In this document: one piece after another, positions 42,701 through 50,872 of the stretch
How the letters are laid out: each line of letters starts with the position of its first letter
Position numbering within the stretch: position 1 is the first letter of the stretch
From: Hyphomicrobium sp.
GTDB lineage: Bacteria; Pseudomonadota; Alphaproteobacteria; Rhizobiales; Hyphomicrobiaceae
Assembly (NCBI RefSeq): GCF_019744875.1
Contig: NZ_JAIETU010000005.1
Location: 62,001-126,000 of the forward strand
Length of the DNA stretch: 64,000 bases
Reading direction: 5' to 3'
Made by a program: the position numbers and the translations under genes
The notes under the pieces: generated by a model
What the model saw: only the letters and a program-made list of their open reading frames with translations
Told to the model about the DNA's origin: nothing
Databases searched by the model: none

Positions 42701-43772
42701 GACACGGCTCGCGTGGCTCGTGACGATCGACTCGTTCCGCATCTTTGTCGACGCGGCGACGGGCGAGGCCTTCTACTACTACCGCGACCAGCCGTCGGGC
42801 ATGCTGCGCCGGATCTACGATCTGGCGCAGACGACCACGTTCCCCGGCACGATCGGGATCGACGAGGACGCCCGCACGCGCGCCGAGAAGCTTTCTCCCG
42901 AAACGCTGATCGCGTTCCGCAACGCGGGCATCGTGCGCGACTACTTCTTTCTCACGTTCGGCCGCAACAGCTTCGACGATCGCGACGGATCGGGCGGATC
43001 GCCGCTCGAAGCCTACGTGCAGCACGGGCGCACACAGAACGCCTACTGGTGCACCACGAAATCCTATGACTGCCCCAAGGGCAACGTGATGGTGTATGGG
43101 CCGGGCTACGCGGGCGCGCTCGACATCGTGGCCCATGAAATGACGCACGGCATCATCGCGCACGAAAAGAACCTGCTCTATCTCAACGAGCCGGGGGCGG
43201 TGAATGAATCGCTCGCCGACATTTTCGCAGCCCTGATCGAACTCGACGCGAAGGGCGACGGCGGCAACTGGCTGATCGGCGAAGCCTCGCCTGGCTTCTC
43301 CGTGACGGCGCCGTTGCGCAGCCTGGCCGACCCCAACCTCAAGGACAGCAACGGCCTCTCGCTCTTCAACCGGGCGGCGCGCTTTTCACTCGCCAACCGC
43401 GGCCAGCCGGATCACTACGCGGACGTGCTCACGCCGGACGATACGCAATGCGGCTCGACGGCCTACCAGGACAACGGCTGCGTGCACTTCAACAGCGGCA
43501 TCCTGAACAAGTTCGCCTACCTGATCTCGGAGGGCGGCACGCATCGCGGCATGACGGTGCGCGGCATCGGACGCTACAAGCTCGCGCGCATCACCTATCG
43601 CGCCATGACGGTCGGCATGAACCAGAGCTCGACGCTGGCGCATGCGGCGAACGCGTTCGTCGAGGGCTGTTTCGAACTCGCGAGCGGCGAGATCGGCGGC
43701 TTGATCCCGGCCGACTGCGAGCAGGTGATCGCCTCGCAGCGCGCGGTGGGGCTTGAAATGCCGTCGTCGTGA
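39702..43772 (+). CDS. Dual-domain protease: subtilisin (S8) fused to thermolysin-like (M4)
   Basis: A 1356-residue exported protein (signal peptide ~25 residues; ATG 39702 after TAGGAG). The S8 domain has Asp319 (IIDGGFA), His350 (HHGMHVAG) and Ser566 (SGTSQAAPH). Calcium-binding EF-hand/dockerin-like loops follow (DLDGDGAVGPSD, DLNGDGVVDDNE). Residues ~800-1100 are an FTP/PepSY-like propeptide region (YVAEVEQRIEGVPVFG). The C-terminal M4 domain has His1145-Glu1146 and His1149 (HEMTH), Glu1169 (NESLADI) at the thermolysin spacing of 24, and VHFNSGILNK. Both catalytic sets are complete. Extracellular or periplasmic digestion is the likely role. Confidence 0.9.
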   Translation: MPRHTPASAVAMLIAIAAPLAAAEAQLPPSQYDRLQRSLEEKFAPKKTPQPKPSQSGGGQQKQDDFIYIDPGNKDQKGSNEKRSDASWGEKVYAFFSSKFADEPAASAAQPEGAFSETSEADTSRQPSIFRSLYPRKSRSRQEPRDQSSERRVPVAKPNSYVIQLSPTATDKDIEDLLKKYHLKITKMIAPLGVITVEVDESARRRAPVTSPAPGAAPADSKAQLQNVLEPQLIRDLRDEKVVDGAFVNSTMQAKHLPKSKGASIVVGDEVFSWRWQAGDTFDGNWGLKAIRLPPVWTILDRYRKANPQAVRPKIGIIDGGFATNAMVPFASMQNVNPLVFHTASCGTHHGMHVAGIIGANPGDQPGINGIVPGARMDAIAVDDKIVGDSGQAGVDEGWQVHALLFDDVLAKTLDYVYANLMQPDGLKVINVSLGYNFVASDLLGDDDPDEVPGLALHVTHQANLIRLMASRVQDHVLFVVAAGNDSEGRTTPIDAKWASPFAWAGTQKSATGESPPNIVVVEAVDRNGLRADFSNTGGHLAAPGVDIMSTLAADKVPFGVCSGTSQAAPHVAALAAILFELAPDKKPAEIAAILRKSATPPPSGAAQAATIDALEAVSEAAPQAARLVADLDGDGAVGPSDLALFSRQIASLANAATANAAFTEDLNGDGVVDDNECFWPQIDINGSGQGALTPRDARLLSGSRRTDLAAMDFLWSDSATPFATAMAAAGLTTPPEIYAVAESTPEPVTQCRRLINSNVVATGPTQPTGTGGGTPIAATAGTTAGASTSDAAAVRSEVEAAISELRKTHPNLHVTINPATGLPSTVMGLSPQPGGTAGLGAASGSGDLSEEETKRAVESYFGTGGLGTLFPSKNKSAKQQYVDRRKDPDFPDRYVAEVEQRIEGVPVFGSSAKLTVSRSLGVTKYSGTTSNAAVETTKPKIAEGEAVAAARAKLSEVLRSAPDASRAFPLAPDPQKADVAKPELTVFDPALVGKAKAGPTRLAWLVTIDSFRIFVDAATGEAFYYYRDQPSGMLRRIYDLAQTTTFPGTIGIDEDARTRAEKLSPETLIAFRNAGIVRDYFFLTFGRNSFDDRDGSGGSPLEAYVQHGRTQNAYWCTTKSYDCPKGNVMVYGPGYAGALDIVAHEMTHGIIAHEKNLLYLNEPGAVNESLADIFAALIELDAKGDGGNWLIGEASPGFSVTAPLRSLADPNLKDSNGLSLFNRAARFSLANRGQPDHYADVLTPDDTQCGSTAYQDNGCVHFNSGILNKFAYLISEGGTHRGMTVRGIGRYKLARITYRAMTVGMNQSSTLAHAANAFVEGCFELASGEIGGLIPADCEQVIASQRAVGLEMPSS

Positions 43773-43846
43773 GTGACGTCGTCGTAACGGCGGACATGAC
43801 CCGGAACTGAAGTTGACGCACGCATGAGAAGCACGAGGGAGTGAGC

Positions 43847-44836
43847 ATGACACGGGTCAATCTCGACCGCCGCCAGATCGCCGCGGGGCTTGCCGCCGCG
43901 ATGGCCGCGCCGTTCACGCCTCGCCTCAGCCTCTCGCCCGCGCTCGCGCAGACCGGCCGGGGGCCCTGGTCGGAGCTTACCGCGCTCGCCGAGGAAGCCC
44001 AGCGGCTCGGGCTGTCGGTTCCGCGCATGGGGCTCGCGCCGTCATCGGGGGGTGACGATTTCACCGAGATCCAGCCCGCGCTGGTGGACTTCATGGACGG
44101 TGTCAGCGCGTCCGCGCCGGATGCGCCGGGAGCAACGTCCGCCGACGTTGGCAGCCTGATCGACCGCGCGTCCGAGATTCTGCGCACGAGCCGCAACGCG
44201 GAACGCGTACAGCGCGACATTCCGGAAGGTCCGCAGGCGGCTGCCGTCACGGCGCCGAAGTTCGAAGCCATCGCAGACGATTATCGCAAGCTGTTCGACA
44301 CCTGCGTGATCCGCCCGGAAAAGAAGTCCGAGGTGATGTGGTACGTGTCGAAGATCGCCGATCCGACGCGGCGCAAGGCCTACGAGCAGGTGTTCGAGGA
44401 AACCTGCGTGCCGTGGTACGTGGTGGCGATCATCCACGGCATGGAATGCTCGTTCGACATGAACTCGCATCTCCACAACGGCGACTCGATCAAGGCAAAG
44501 ACCTGGCAGGTGCCAAAGGGACGGCCCAATCCGTGGCTGCCGCCGTCCGACTGGGTGTCGAGCGCGGTGGACGCGCTCAAGTACGACAAGCTGCACGAGC
44601 AGTCCGACTGGAGCCTGCCGCGCATTCTCTATCGCTGGGAAGGCTACAACGGCTGGCGCAGCCGCGTGCTCTACAAGATCAACACGCCGTATCTCTGGAG
44701 CTTCTCGAACCACTACAGCAAGGGCAAGTTCGTGGCCGACAACGTGTGGGACGGAAACGCCGTCTCCAAGCAGTGCGGCGCGGCGGTGATGCTCAAGGGG
44801 CTGGTGGAAGCCGGCCATATCGCGACGCCGGCGTAG
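43847..44836 (+). CDS. Tat-exported lysozyme-like protein
   Basis: A 329-residue protein with a twin-arginine signal (LDRRQIAAGLAAAMAA). The C-terminal half resembles a family of lysozyme-like proteins: WYVVAIIHGMECSFDMNSHL, HNGD, QVPKGRPNPW, YRWEGYNGW, TPYLWSFSNHY and KQCGAAVMLK, with the Glu of HGMEC as the candidate catalytic acid. A peptidoglycan hydrolase role is inferred from that pattern. It follows the dual protease gene by 74 nt. Confidence 0.75.
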   Translation: MTRVNLDRRQIAAGLAAAMAAPFTPRLSLSPALAQTGRGPWSELTALAEEAQRLGLSVPRMGLAPSSGGDDFTEIQPALVDFMDGVSASAPDAPGATSADVGSLIDRASEILRTSRNAERVQRDIPEGPQAAAVTAPKFEAIADDYRKLFDTCVIRPEKKSEVMWYVSKIADPTRRKAYEQVFEETCVPWYVVAIIHGMECSFDMNSHLHNGDSIKAKTWQVPKGRPNPWLPPSDWVSSAVDALKYDKLHEQSDWSLPRILYRWEGYNGWRSRVLYKINTPYLWSFSNHYSKGKFVADNVWDGNAVSKQCGAAVMLKGLVEAGHIATPA

Positions 44837-44944
44837 GGTGTAGTTGGCGAGGCTCAGCCGATAGAGAACGCCGGCATGGAGCCGACAGCGGACCTCGGTT
44901 GAAAGTGAAGCCCGCAAGCACGTCGGCTTAGCGGCTGCCGCCGG

Positions 44945-45793
44945 TCACTTCTTCTGCGCAGGATCGGCGGCGGTGCCCGCTGTAGCGGGCTGTGCTGCCT
45001 TCGGCGTCGCCGCGGTCGTGGCGACCGCTGGCTTCTTCTTGACCGCGGCAGGCTTTTTCACTTTTGGCTTTTCGGGAGGGTCGCCGAAAAAGCCGAAGTC
45101 GAACAGAGATGACAACGGCGCGGTCTCGCTCACGCCGCCGTTGTAAGCTTGAAGCACGCTCACCTTCGTGCCGACCTTCGCAATCGAGGCCAGGTGCACG
45201 ACGTGCTCGTTCGTCAGACGGAAGCAGCCCGACGAATTCGCGCGCCCGACCGTGCGATCGTTGTTCGTGCCGTGGATACGATACACGGTACTGCCGAGAT
45301 AGAGCGCGCGCGCGCCTTGCGGGTTCTTGAGCCCGCCCGAAACCGTGAGCGGCAGGCCCGGCACGCGCTCGTGCATTTCAGGCGGCGGCGTCCACGACGG
45401 CCAGGACGCGATCCGGCTGATGCGCTGCGTGCCCGTCCAGGTGAAGCCCTCGCGGCCGACCGAGATGGGATACTCGTAGGCCTTCTTGTTCGGCAGCACG
45501 AAGTACAGCTTGCGCGATTGCGTATCGACGATGATGGAGCCGGTTTCCTCGCTGCGGTCGAAATAGACGATCGGCGGCGCGACAGGCGCGATGTCCGGCC
45601 GCTCGCCGCCATCCATATGCTTGGGATAGACAACGGGCTCGGCGGTTGCACGGCGCGCTTCGCGCTCGAGGCGCTCCGCTTCCTTCATTTGCGCATCATG
45701 TTCAGCGACAGAGTCGCTGAACTGCGCGTTCGCCGGCGCCGCCATCAGCGCGACACAGGCCGCCAAAGCCAGACACGTTGCGCGCATTTCCAT
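44945..45793 (-). CDS. L,D-transpeptidase (YkuD family)
   Basis: A 282-residue exported protein (signal peptide ending VALMAAPANA). The YkuD domain contains YRIHGTNNDRTVGRANSSGCFRL-type active site, here spread over residues ~175-200, with His in HGTN and the catalytic Cys in SSGCFRL. It forms 3-3 crosslinks in peptidoglycan or attaches proteins to it. The C-terminal ~60 residues are Lys/Ala/Pro-rich. Confidence 0.92.
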   Translation of the reverse strand: MEMRATCLALAACVALMAAPANAQFSDSVAEHDAQMKEAERLEREARRATAEPVVYPKHMDGGERPDIAPVAPPIVYFDRSEETGSIIVDTQSRKLYFVLPNKKAYEYPISVGREGFTWTGTQRISRIASWPSWTPPPEMHERVPGLPLTVSGGLKNPQGARALYLGSTVYRIHGTNNDRTVGRANSSGCFRLTNEHVVHLASIAKVGTKVSVLQAYNGGVSETAPLSSLFDFGFFGDPPEKPKVKKPAAVKKKPAVATTAATPKAAQPATAGTAADPAQKK

Positions 45794-46084
45794 AAGCGTT
45801 CCGCAACCGGTTGATTACCTTAGCCCTGATAGGGCACCTCGCCGCCCCTGGACAAGTCCCGATCACAGTCCAGCGGCTGCACGAAGCGTCACCTGTTGCA
45901 GTCCTGCCCCATTGCGGCACGGCGCGTTGAGGCCCCAATCTTGCGAACAAGCTCACCGAAGCATCAACTTGTAGGCACCCTCGCAACTTGCTAACTCATG
46001 CGACCTTGCGAAATCGCGCATGTGTTTTCGCCCTTGAGCGTCTGCTCGCGGACCGCATGCGGCGCCTCCTAATCCTCATAGGAC

Positions 46085-47359
46085 ATGATTGTGACACTTG
46101 CCTCCGGCGCGTGCGGCCTTGACTTTGGCACATCCAACAGCGCTATCGGCCATGCCGCTGAAGCTCATCCCTCTCTGATCCCCCTGCAGGACGGCCGCGC
46201 TTCGATCCCCACCGCAGTGTTCTTCAGCTTCGAGGACGGAAGCGTCACCTTTGGCCGAGATGCGGTCTCCCGCTACTTGCAGCGCGAGAATGGACGCCTG
46301 ATGCGGTCGCTGAAATCGGTGCTCGGATCCTCGCTCATCCACGAGCAGACGCAAGTTGGAACGAAGCGCATCCGGTTCGATGAGATCATCTCGCTTTTCC
46401 TCGGCTACGTGCGCAAGGCCGCCGACGAACCGTCGTCCGTCGTCATGGGCCGCCCCGTGTTTTTCGTGGACGACGACCCGGTCGCCGACAAGAGTGCGGA
46501 GGATCAGCTCCGGCAGGCGGCGCAACACGCAGGCTTCAAGCATATCGAATTCCAGTTCGAGCCCATCGCTGCCGCCCTCGACTATGAGCGCCAAGCCGGC
46601 GCCGAAGAACTCGCGTTCGTCGTCGACATCGGCGGCGGCACTTCGGATTTCTCTATTGTCCGCGTCTCTCCGCACCGGCGCGGGAAAGTGGACCGCAAAT
46701 CCGACATTCTCGCCTACTCGGGCGTGCACATCGGCGGCACCGATTTCGACCGTCGCCTTGAGCTCCAGGCCGTGCTTCCCTATCTCGGGCTTGGCGCCAA
46801 GCTTCGTCACAAAGACATGGAAACACCTTCGTGGTGGTACCAGGATCTCGCAACCTGGCAGCGCATCAACGTCCTCTATGACCACAAGATCCTTGCCGAC
46901 ATTCGCCGGGTACGCCGAGATGTGTTCGAGCCCGAAAAGCTCGACCGGCTGCTCGAGGTCCTGGAGAACAGGAAGGGTCACGCGCTGCTGACCGCCGTCG
47001 AGGACGTCAAGATCCAGCTCTCCTCCGCAAAGCTCGTGGCGATGGATTTGCAGAAGCTCGCCGGCATCGAGCCGATCGACATCACGAGAAAGCAGTTCGA
47101 CGGCGCGATTGCCGACCAGATCGGCCAGATCCACAAGACGATCAGAAACACCCTGAGCCAGAGCAACGTGGCCGCCGACGCCATCGGCTCGGTGTTTCTG
47201 ACCGGTGGCTCGTCGCGGATACCGCTGCTGCTTGCGACCTTGCGCAAGGTGTTCGGCAATGCCCGTATCGTCGAAGGCGATGCGTTCGGTTCGGTCGCCA
47301 CGGGGCTCGCACTTGAAGCCCATAGCCGTTTCGGGGCGATGCGCGCGACGCCGGCGTAG
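46085..47359 (+). CDS. Hsp70-family protein (YegD-like)
   Basis: A 424-residue actin-like ATPase. The phosphate loop GLDFGTSNSAIG is at the N-terminus, the second nucleotide motif is VVDIGGGTSDFSIV, and the adenosine motif is FLTGGSSRIPLL. It lacks the substrate-binding half of DnaK, as does E. coli YegD. Function is poorly known; a regulatory or client-binding role is likely. Transcribed alone, without a DnaJ partner nearby. Confidence 0.9.
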   Translation: MIVTLASGACGLDFGTSNSAIGHAAEAHPSLIPLQDGRASIPTAVFFSFEDGSVTFGRDAVSRYLQRENGRLMRSLKSVLGSSLIHEQTQVGTKRIRFDEIISLFLGYVRKAADEPSSVVMGRPVFFVDDDPVADKSAEDQLRQAAQHAGFKHIEFQFEPIAAALDYERQAGAEELAFVVDIGGGTSDFSIVRVSPHRRGKVDRKSDILAYSGVHIGGTDFDRRLELQAVLPYLGLGAKLRHKDMETPSWWYQDLATWQRINVLYDHKILADIRRVRRDVFEPEKLDRLLEVLENRKGHALLTAVEDVKIQLSSAKLVAMDLQKLAGIEPIDITRKQFDGAIADQIGQIHKTIRNTLSQSNVAADAIGSVFLTGGSSRIPLLLATLRKVFGNARIVEGDAFGSVATGLALEAHSRFGAMRATPA

Positions 47360-47464
47360 GGTGGGCGGTGGCGAGAGCTCAGCCAAGAAAACGTCGGCTT
47401 CGGCGTCACAAGCCGACATAGATACTTGGTCCACGGCGGGATGAGCAGATCGCTTCAATGCATG

Positions 47465-47728
47465 TCAGAAATCAGCGACGACCAGCGTGTATGCGTCTCG
47501 GTGGCGGTCGGAATAGGCATTTGAGGCCACTTTAAGAATTCGATCCCTGTAGCGATCGAACGTGTTTAGGAAGCCGGCTTCATCCAGCTTCGTGCTGGGG
47601 TCTATGCGAGAGAACGCGCGCTGCTCCACGAAGAAATTGATCTCAAACGTTCCGTCGTAGCCCCAAAAACGCACGCGGCGGCCTCGCTCATCGTAGCTCC
47701 GGCTCAGGTTAGGAAAGGTGAGGGTCAT
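47465..47728 (-). CDS. DUF1488 family protein
   Basis: An 87-residue protein of the DUF1488 family (MTLTFPNLSRSYDERGRRV, then FWGYDGTFEINFFVE). A strong AAGGAGG site precedes the ATG. Such small proteins are common in Hyphomicrobiales and have no assigned function. Confidence 0.85.
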   Translation of the reverse strand: MTLTFPNLSRSYDERGRRVRFWGYDGTFEINFFVEQRAFSRIDPSTKLDEAGFLNTFDRYRDRILKVASNAYSDRHRDAYTLVVADF

Positions 47729-47770
47729 AGAGCGATCCTCCTTCTGGCGTCTCGCTGGCGCAAAGGACGG

Positions 47771-48040
47771 CTAATTCTGTGTGTGGATGCGCTCACACAC
47801 TGTCTTCCATAACGTCTTGCTCATGTGCGTCGCGGGCTCCCAGAGATCCATGCACGAAGCAAGCTTCTGCGCCTCGGTCGGCGGCGCGTAGCTTCTGGTC
47901 TCCGCGGCCGGTTTTTCGATTTGCGCGTCAACGGGCAGGCCCAGCGGCTGTTTGGCACGAGCAGGTGAATGTGCCATGCTCGTCGAACATGCCAGCAAAA
48001 CCAAAGCTAAGGTGGTCGCGCGATCTTGCCGGACGGCCAT
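47771..48040 (-). CDS. Small exported protein
   Basis: An 89-residue protein with a signal peptide (TTLALVLLACSTSMAHS) and a short mature part holding two cysteines (LASCMDLWEPATHMSK, TVCERIHTQ). The MxxxxWxxxC pattern is typical of small periplasmic proteins from Rhizobiales. ATG 48040 or the upstream 48049 could be the start. Confidence 0.65.
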   Translation of the reverse strand: MAVRQDRATTLALVLLACSTSMAHSPARAKQPLGLPVDAQIEKPAAETRSYAPPTEAQKLASCMDLWEPATHMSKTLWKTVCERIHTQN

Positions 48041-48138
48041 TGCAATCATCGCCCCTTTTTGTCGACGAAGCGCTTCGGAGCGCCGTTTGAGAACGCATTG
48101 TCACCTGGCGTTCCGTGGCTGTCGGATTCTCCGACCCA

Positions 48139-48387
48139 TCAATCTAGCGATGTCGGGTAGCTGAGTGACGCCCGGCCGTGACGTGTACGCCCGCCGCTAC
48201 GATCGTGAACGATCATGTCCGCATGGACTTGAAAGGCAACCGCGCGCGCGAAAGCCATGGCATGAGCACGTAGGCGGTAGCTTGAAGAAGCGAGGATCTG
48301 TCCGCCTTCTCTGACCCGCCAGGATTCGCCGGGTCCGTGCACCACGTGAATTTCTCTGACCGATGCCTCGACGTGATCGTGGGTCAT
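48139..48387 (-). CDS. DUF2188-like small protein
   Basis: An 82-residue protein; the core (VVHGPGESWRVREGGQIL, then HAMAFARAVAFQVHADMIVHDRSG) resembles DUF2188, in which a strand pair and helix precede an IVHxRxG motif. It overlaps the upstream gene as ATGA and is the third gene of a tight operon. Confidence 0.65.
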   Translation of the reverse strand: MTHDHVEASVREIHVVHGPGESWRVREGGQILASSSYRLRAHAMAFARAVAFQVHADMIVHDRSGGRTRHGRASLSYPTSLD

Positions 48388-48623
48388 GGCTTTATCCTTT
48401 CGGGGAAGGCGGTGACGCTCGAATTCCAAAGCGTGGAAAGCAAGACCAACTCTTCATGATCGGCAAAACGCTCGTCGGGTTCGAGGATCGTCTTGACGCA
48501 ATAGGACGGACCCCGCCCATGCCGAGGCCGGAGCCGCAGTATCTTGTAGGCAACGAAGCGTGCCGCTGCGGAATCGCGCGTCATGCCGACAAAGCACACC
48601 ACTTGACCGACTTTGAAATTCAC
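48384..48623 (-). CDS. Small protein, unknown family
   Basis: A 79-residue protein (MNFKVGQVVCFVGMTRD) with an N-terminal beta-strand/turn that looks like a small SH3-like barrel (VGQVV...YKILRLRPR). It overlaps both neighbours as ATGA, so the three genes are surely co-translated. Function unknown. Confidence 0.65.
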   Translation of the reverse strand: MNFKVGQVVCFVGMTRDSAAARFVAYKILRLRPRHGRGPSYCVKTILEPDERFADHEELVLLSTLWNSSVTAFPERIKP

Positions 48624-48889
48624 ATCCGGTCATCCTCGTCCATCGCATCTCTCGCAAGGGCAGCGGCGAGATCCGCCGGATCAATCGTCGTGAGCTGCCG
48701 GGATAGCGCCGTCGGTGCCTGCACCGTGATCGTGGTCGAGGTCCGGCGCCAACCGACGATGGAAAGGCTGTCGATCTGCTCTTCCACCACTTCGATCTCG
48801 TATGTCCCGGGCGGGAGCAATTCGTCGAAGCCGGCCAGCCGAAACGGGCGGCGAAATTGAACGGACGTTTGAGCTGTTCGTTCGATCAT
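48620..48889 (-). CDS. Small protein, unknown family, first gene of a three-gene operon
   Basis: An 89-residue protein beginning MIERTAQTSVQFRRPF. Residues 12-55 (PFRLAGFDELLPPGTYEIEV) suggest a small beta-rich domain, and the C-terminus is acidic. Homologous small proteins are frequent in Hyphomicrobiales but have no assigned role. Confidence 0.65.
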   Translation of the reverse strand: MIERTAQTSVQFRRPFRLAGFDELLPPGTYEIEVVEEQIDSLSIVGWRRTSTTITVQAPTALSRQLTTIDPADLAAALARDAMDEDDRM

Positions 48890-48960
48890 GGGGTTCGCCT
48901 AGCGGAAGGTCGCCCCCGGCTATTCCCGAGGGCGAGTCTCAGTGGCTCTTCAGCTTGGAA

Positions 48961-49185
48961 CTAGAGCTGGCGGCCATTCGCGAAAGCATCGACGTCCCGC
49001 TGGGCCTGCCCCTTGTCGAGGCTGTATTTCGCCTGGACCTGCGTGACGAGGTCGTCCTTGTCCTTGAGGCCGGCGATCTCCGTGGCGTTAAACTTCGACC
49101 ACTTCTGCGCGATTTCACTACGCATTCCGGCAGCCTTGTCAGGCTGCGGAGTTGCTGGAGTTGTCGCCTGGGGTGCATTTGTCAT
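48961..49185 (-). CDS. CsbD-like stress-response protein
   Basis: A 74-residue protein. KWSKFNATEIAGLKDKDDLV and QVQAKYSLDKGQAQRDVDAF follow the CsbD pattern (W-x-x-L/F, then GKxxxL, YG..., helix), a small family induced in general stress. AAGGAG precedes the ATG. The AT-rich region upstream probably holds its promoter. Confidence 0.75.
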   Translation of the reverse strand: MTNAPQATTPATPQPDKAAGMRSEIAQKWSKFNATEIAGLKDKDDLVTQVQAKYSLDKGQAQRDVDAFANGRQL

Positions 49186-49653
49186 CAGAAATCTCCTTAA
49201 GTAATTTTCAAATAATCTGGGACGTTCCCAAATCTTATTTTCAACTTATGTCACGCTATTTCATTTGAATTATGTCATTTCTCAAAATAAACTGAAATTT
49301 ATTTTTCGATACTTGCGGACAATAACTTTTTGATTACTTGACGTGAAATTTGAGATGTCGGATCGATAAGCGCATATTTAGGGGTGCGGCGACTATCGTT
49401 ACTTAAATGTATTGCGTTGGTGTTGCTGTGTCGTTGCATCAAGCGGCCTGTGCGATGCTGGGATTGGGCAGCGTCGTGAAGCAACAGGAGGCGCAGCGCA
49501 GCTTCCCTCACGCGCGATCACGGACGTGAGTGTGCAAGGGGGCGCTGATCACGAACCTCCGTGGCGCCGAGCCGCTTTGGGCCCGCCGACGTCAGCGCAG
49601 AAGCGGCGGATCCGACCGGGTCAAAAGCGCAGCAGCTCCTGCCGACTTGCCCC
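49186..49653. other. Noncoding gap, AT-rich in its left part
   Basis: A 468-nt region between the CsbD-like gene and the DUF3829 gene. From 49200 to 49410 it is markedly richer in A and T than the neighbours and holds the CsbD promoter region; the right part has normal composition. No gene is supported. Confidence 0.5.
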
Positions 49654-50718
49654 CTACTCCAACAGCGTCCGGAGCTGCGATTGGGCGAGGCCGTTGCCGT
49701 CGTTGAACATGTCGAAGTAGGTCTGGACGACCTGATTGACCAAGGGGCCAGAGTTCTCGAAGTCCTTCCCCTGGTTCTGTTGCAGCGGCTTTTGCAGCTC
49801 GCGCAGAGCGGCGAGCAGCGCTTGCGGCTTGCCGTTGAAGTCTTCGAGATCTTCCGCGCCTTTGGGCTTCGCGGCCGCGAACTTGTCGAACGTTTCGACG
49901 GCCTCCGCGTAGGATTTCATCGCGGGATCGAACAGCGCCATGTCGATGACGACCCCTTTGGGCGGCACCACGCCGGCGATGATCTGGTCGAACTCGGCTC
50001 CCGAGCTGTTCGGGCCGAGATTGCCGATCATCTGATCGAGCGTGTCGGCGTCGATGGGCTGGGGCCGCGTTTTCGGAAAGGTGTCGATGATGCGGTTGGC
50101 GGCGTGGAGCACGTTCGCCGCCTGCCATCTGAGCGTCCGCCCTTCGCTTGCCTCGATCGCCGCCACCTCCATGCCTTCGGCCGCGCGCACGAAGGGGCGC
50201 AGCTCGCGCAGCATCGCCTCGCGCTTGGCCAGGAAGTCTTCGGCCAGGGGAACCATGCGGACGTGGAGCGCCTTGCCGGCCTTCATGCCGTCCGTGCGAT
50301 AGCCCTCGCGCTCGTAATAGGCATTCGCCTCGTTCAGAACCGGCGCCAGAGCCTCGTAGGCTGCGAGGTAGGTCGCGATGGCAGCGTCGAGCGCGGGCGT
50401 GTCGGGCTTCAGGCTCGCGCTGTTGCGGACTTCCGTCAAAAGACCGGCGATGTCGTGGACGTCGTACATGCCGTAGGAAATGTAGCGCTCTTTGCCGGTC
50501 GGGCCGGTCTTCATGTTGACCCAGCTCGCATAGCGCTCCCACGAGTCGCGGGCACGCTCGGTGGACCGGGACACCTCGATGTAGAGGTTGGCTTTCTGGA
50601 GCGTGGCGGCGGGGTCCTCGGCGGCAGCGCCCGGCACAGTCATCATCGGGATGGATGCCGCGAGCGCCAACGCGAGCCAAGCTGCACGGGCCGTGTTGCA
50701 AGATCTCAGCGCGCGCAT
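49654..50718 (-). CDS. DUF3829 (YiiG-like) exported protein
   Basis: A 354-residue protein with a signal peptide (AWLALALAASIPMMTVPGAAA). The mature part is helical with family features NLYIEVSR near the start and YYEREGYRTDGMKAGKALH, typical of DUF3829. ATG 50718 is chosen because it gives the signal peptide normal length. Function unknown. Confidence 0.8.
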   Translation of the reverse strand: MRALRSCNTARAAWLALALAASIPMMTVPGAAAEDPAATLQKANLYIEVSRSTERARDSWERYASWVNMKTGPTGKERYISYGMYDVHDIAGLLTEVRNSASLKPDTPALDAAIATYLAAYEALAPVLNEANAYYEREGYRTDGMKAGKALHVRMVPLAEDFLAKREAMLRELRPFVRAAEGMEVAAIEASEGRTLRWQAANVLHAANRIIDTFPKTRPQPIDADTLDQMIGNLGPNSSGAEFDQIIAGVVPPKGVVIDMALFDPAMKSYAEAVETFDKFAAAKPKGAEDLEDFNGKPQALLAALRELQKPLQQNQGKDFENSGPLVNQVVQTYFDMFNDGNGLAQSQLRTLLE

Positions 50719-50872
50719 GCATTGCTCCCTCAGCCGTGGGCGCGGGGCAGCGGGCGGCCCCGTCTGTGTCTCTATGAGGGCATCAGCGTCGCCAATAATC
50801 AGCGCTCGGGCAATCGGATTTGGAGAAGGCCGTAAAAATTTGCTCTCTGAACCCGTGTGCGGAGCGGGGGCA

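Noticed and set aside
49201-49228. A GGAAC box upstream of the CsbD-like gene as a sigma EcfG promoter
   Set aside because: GGAAC is present, but the sequence 16-17 nt downstream is AAT-like rather than cGTT, and it lies very close to the start codon.
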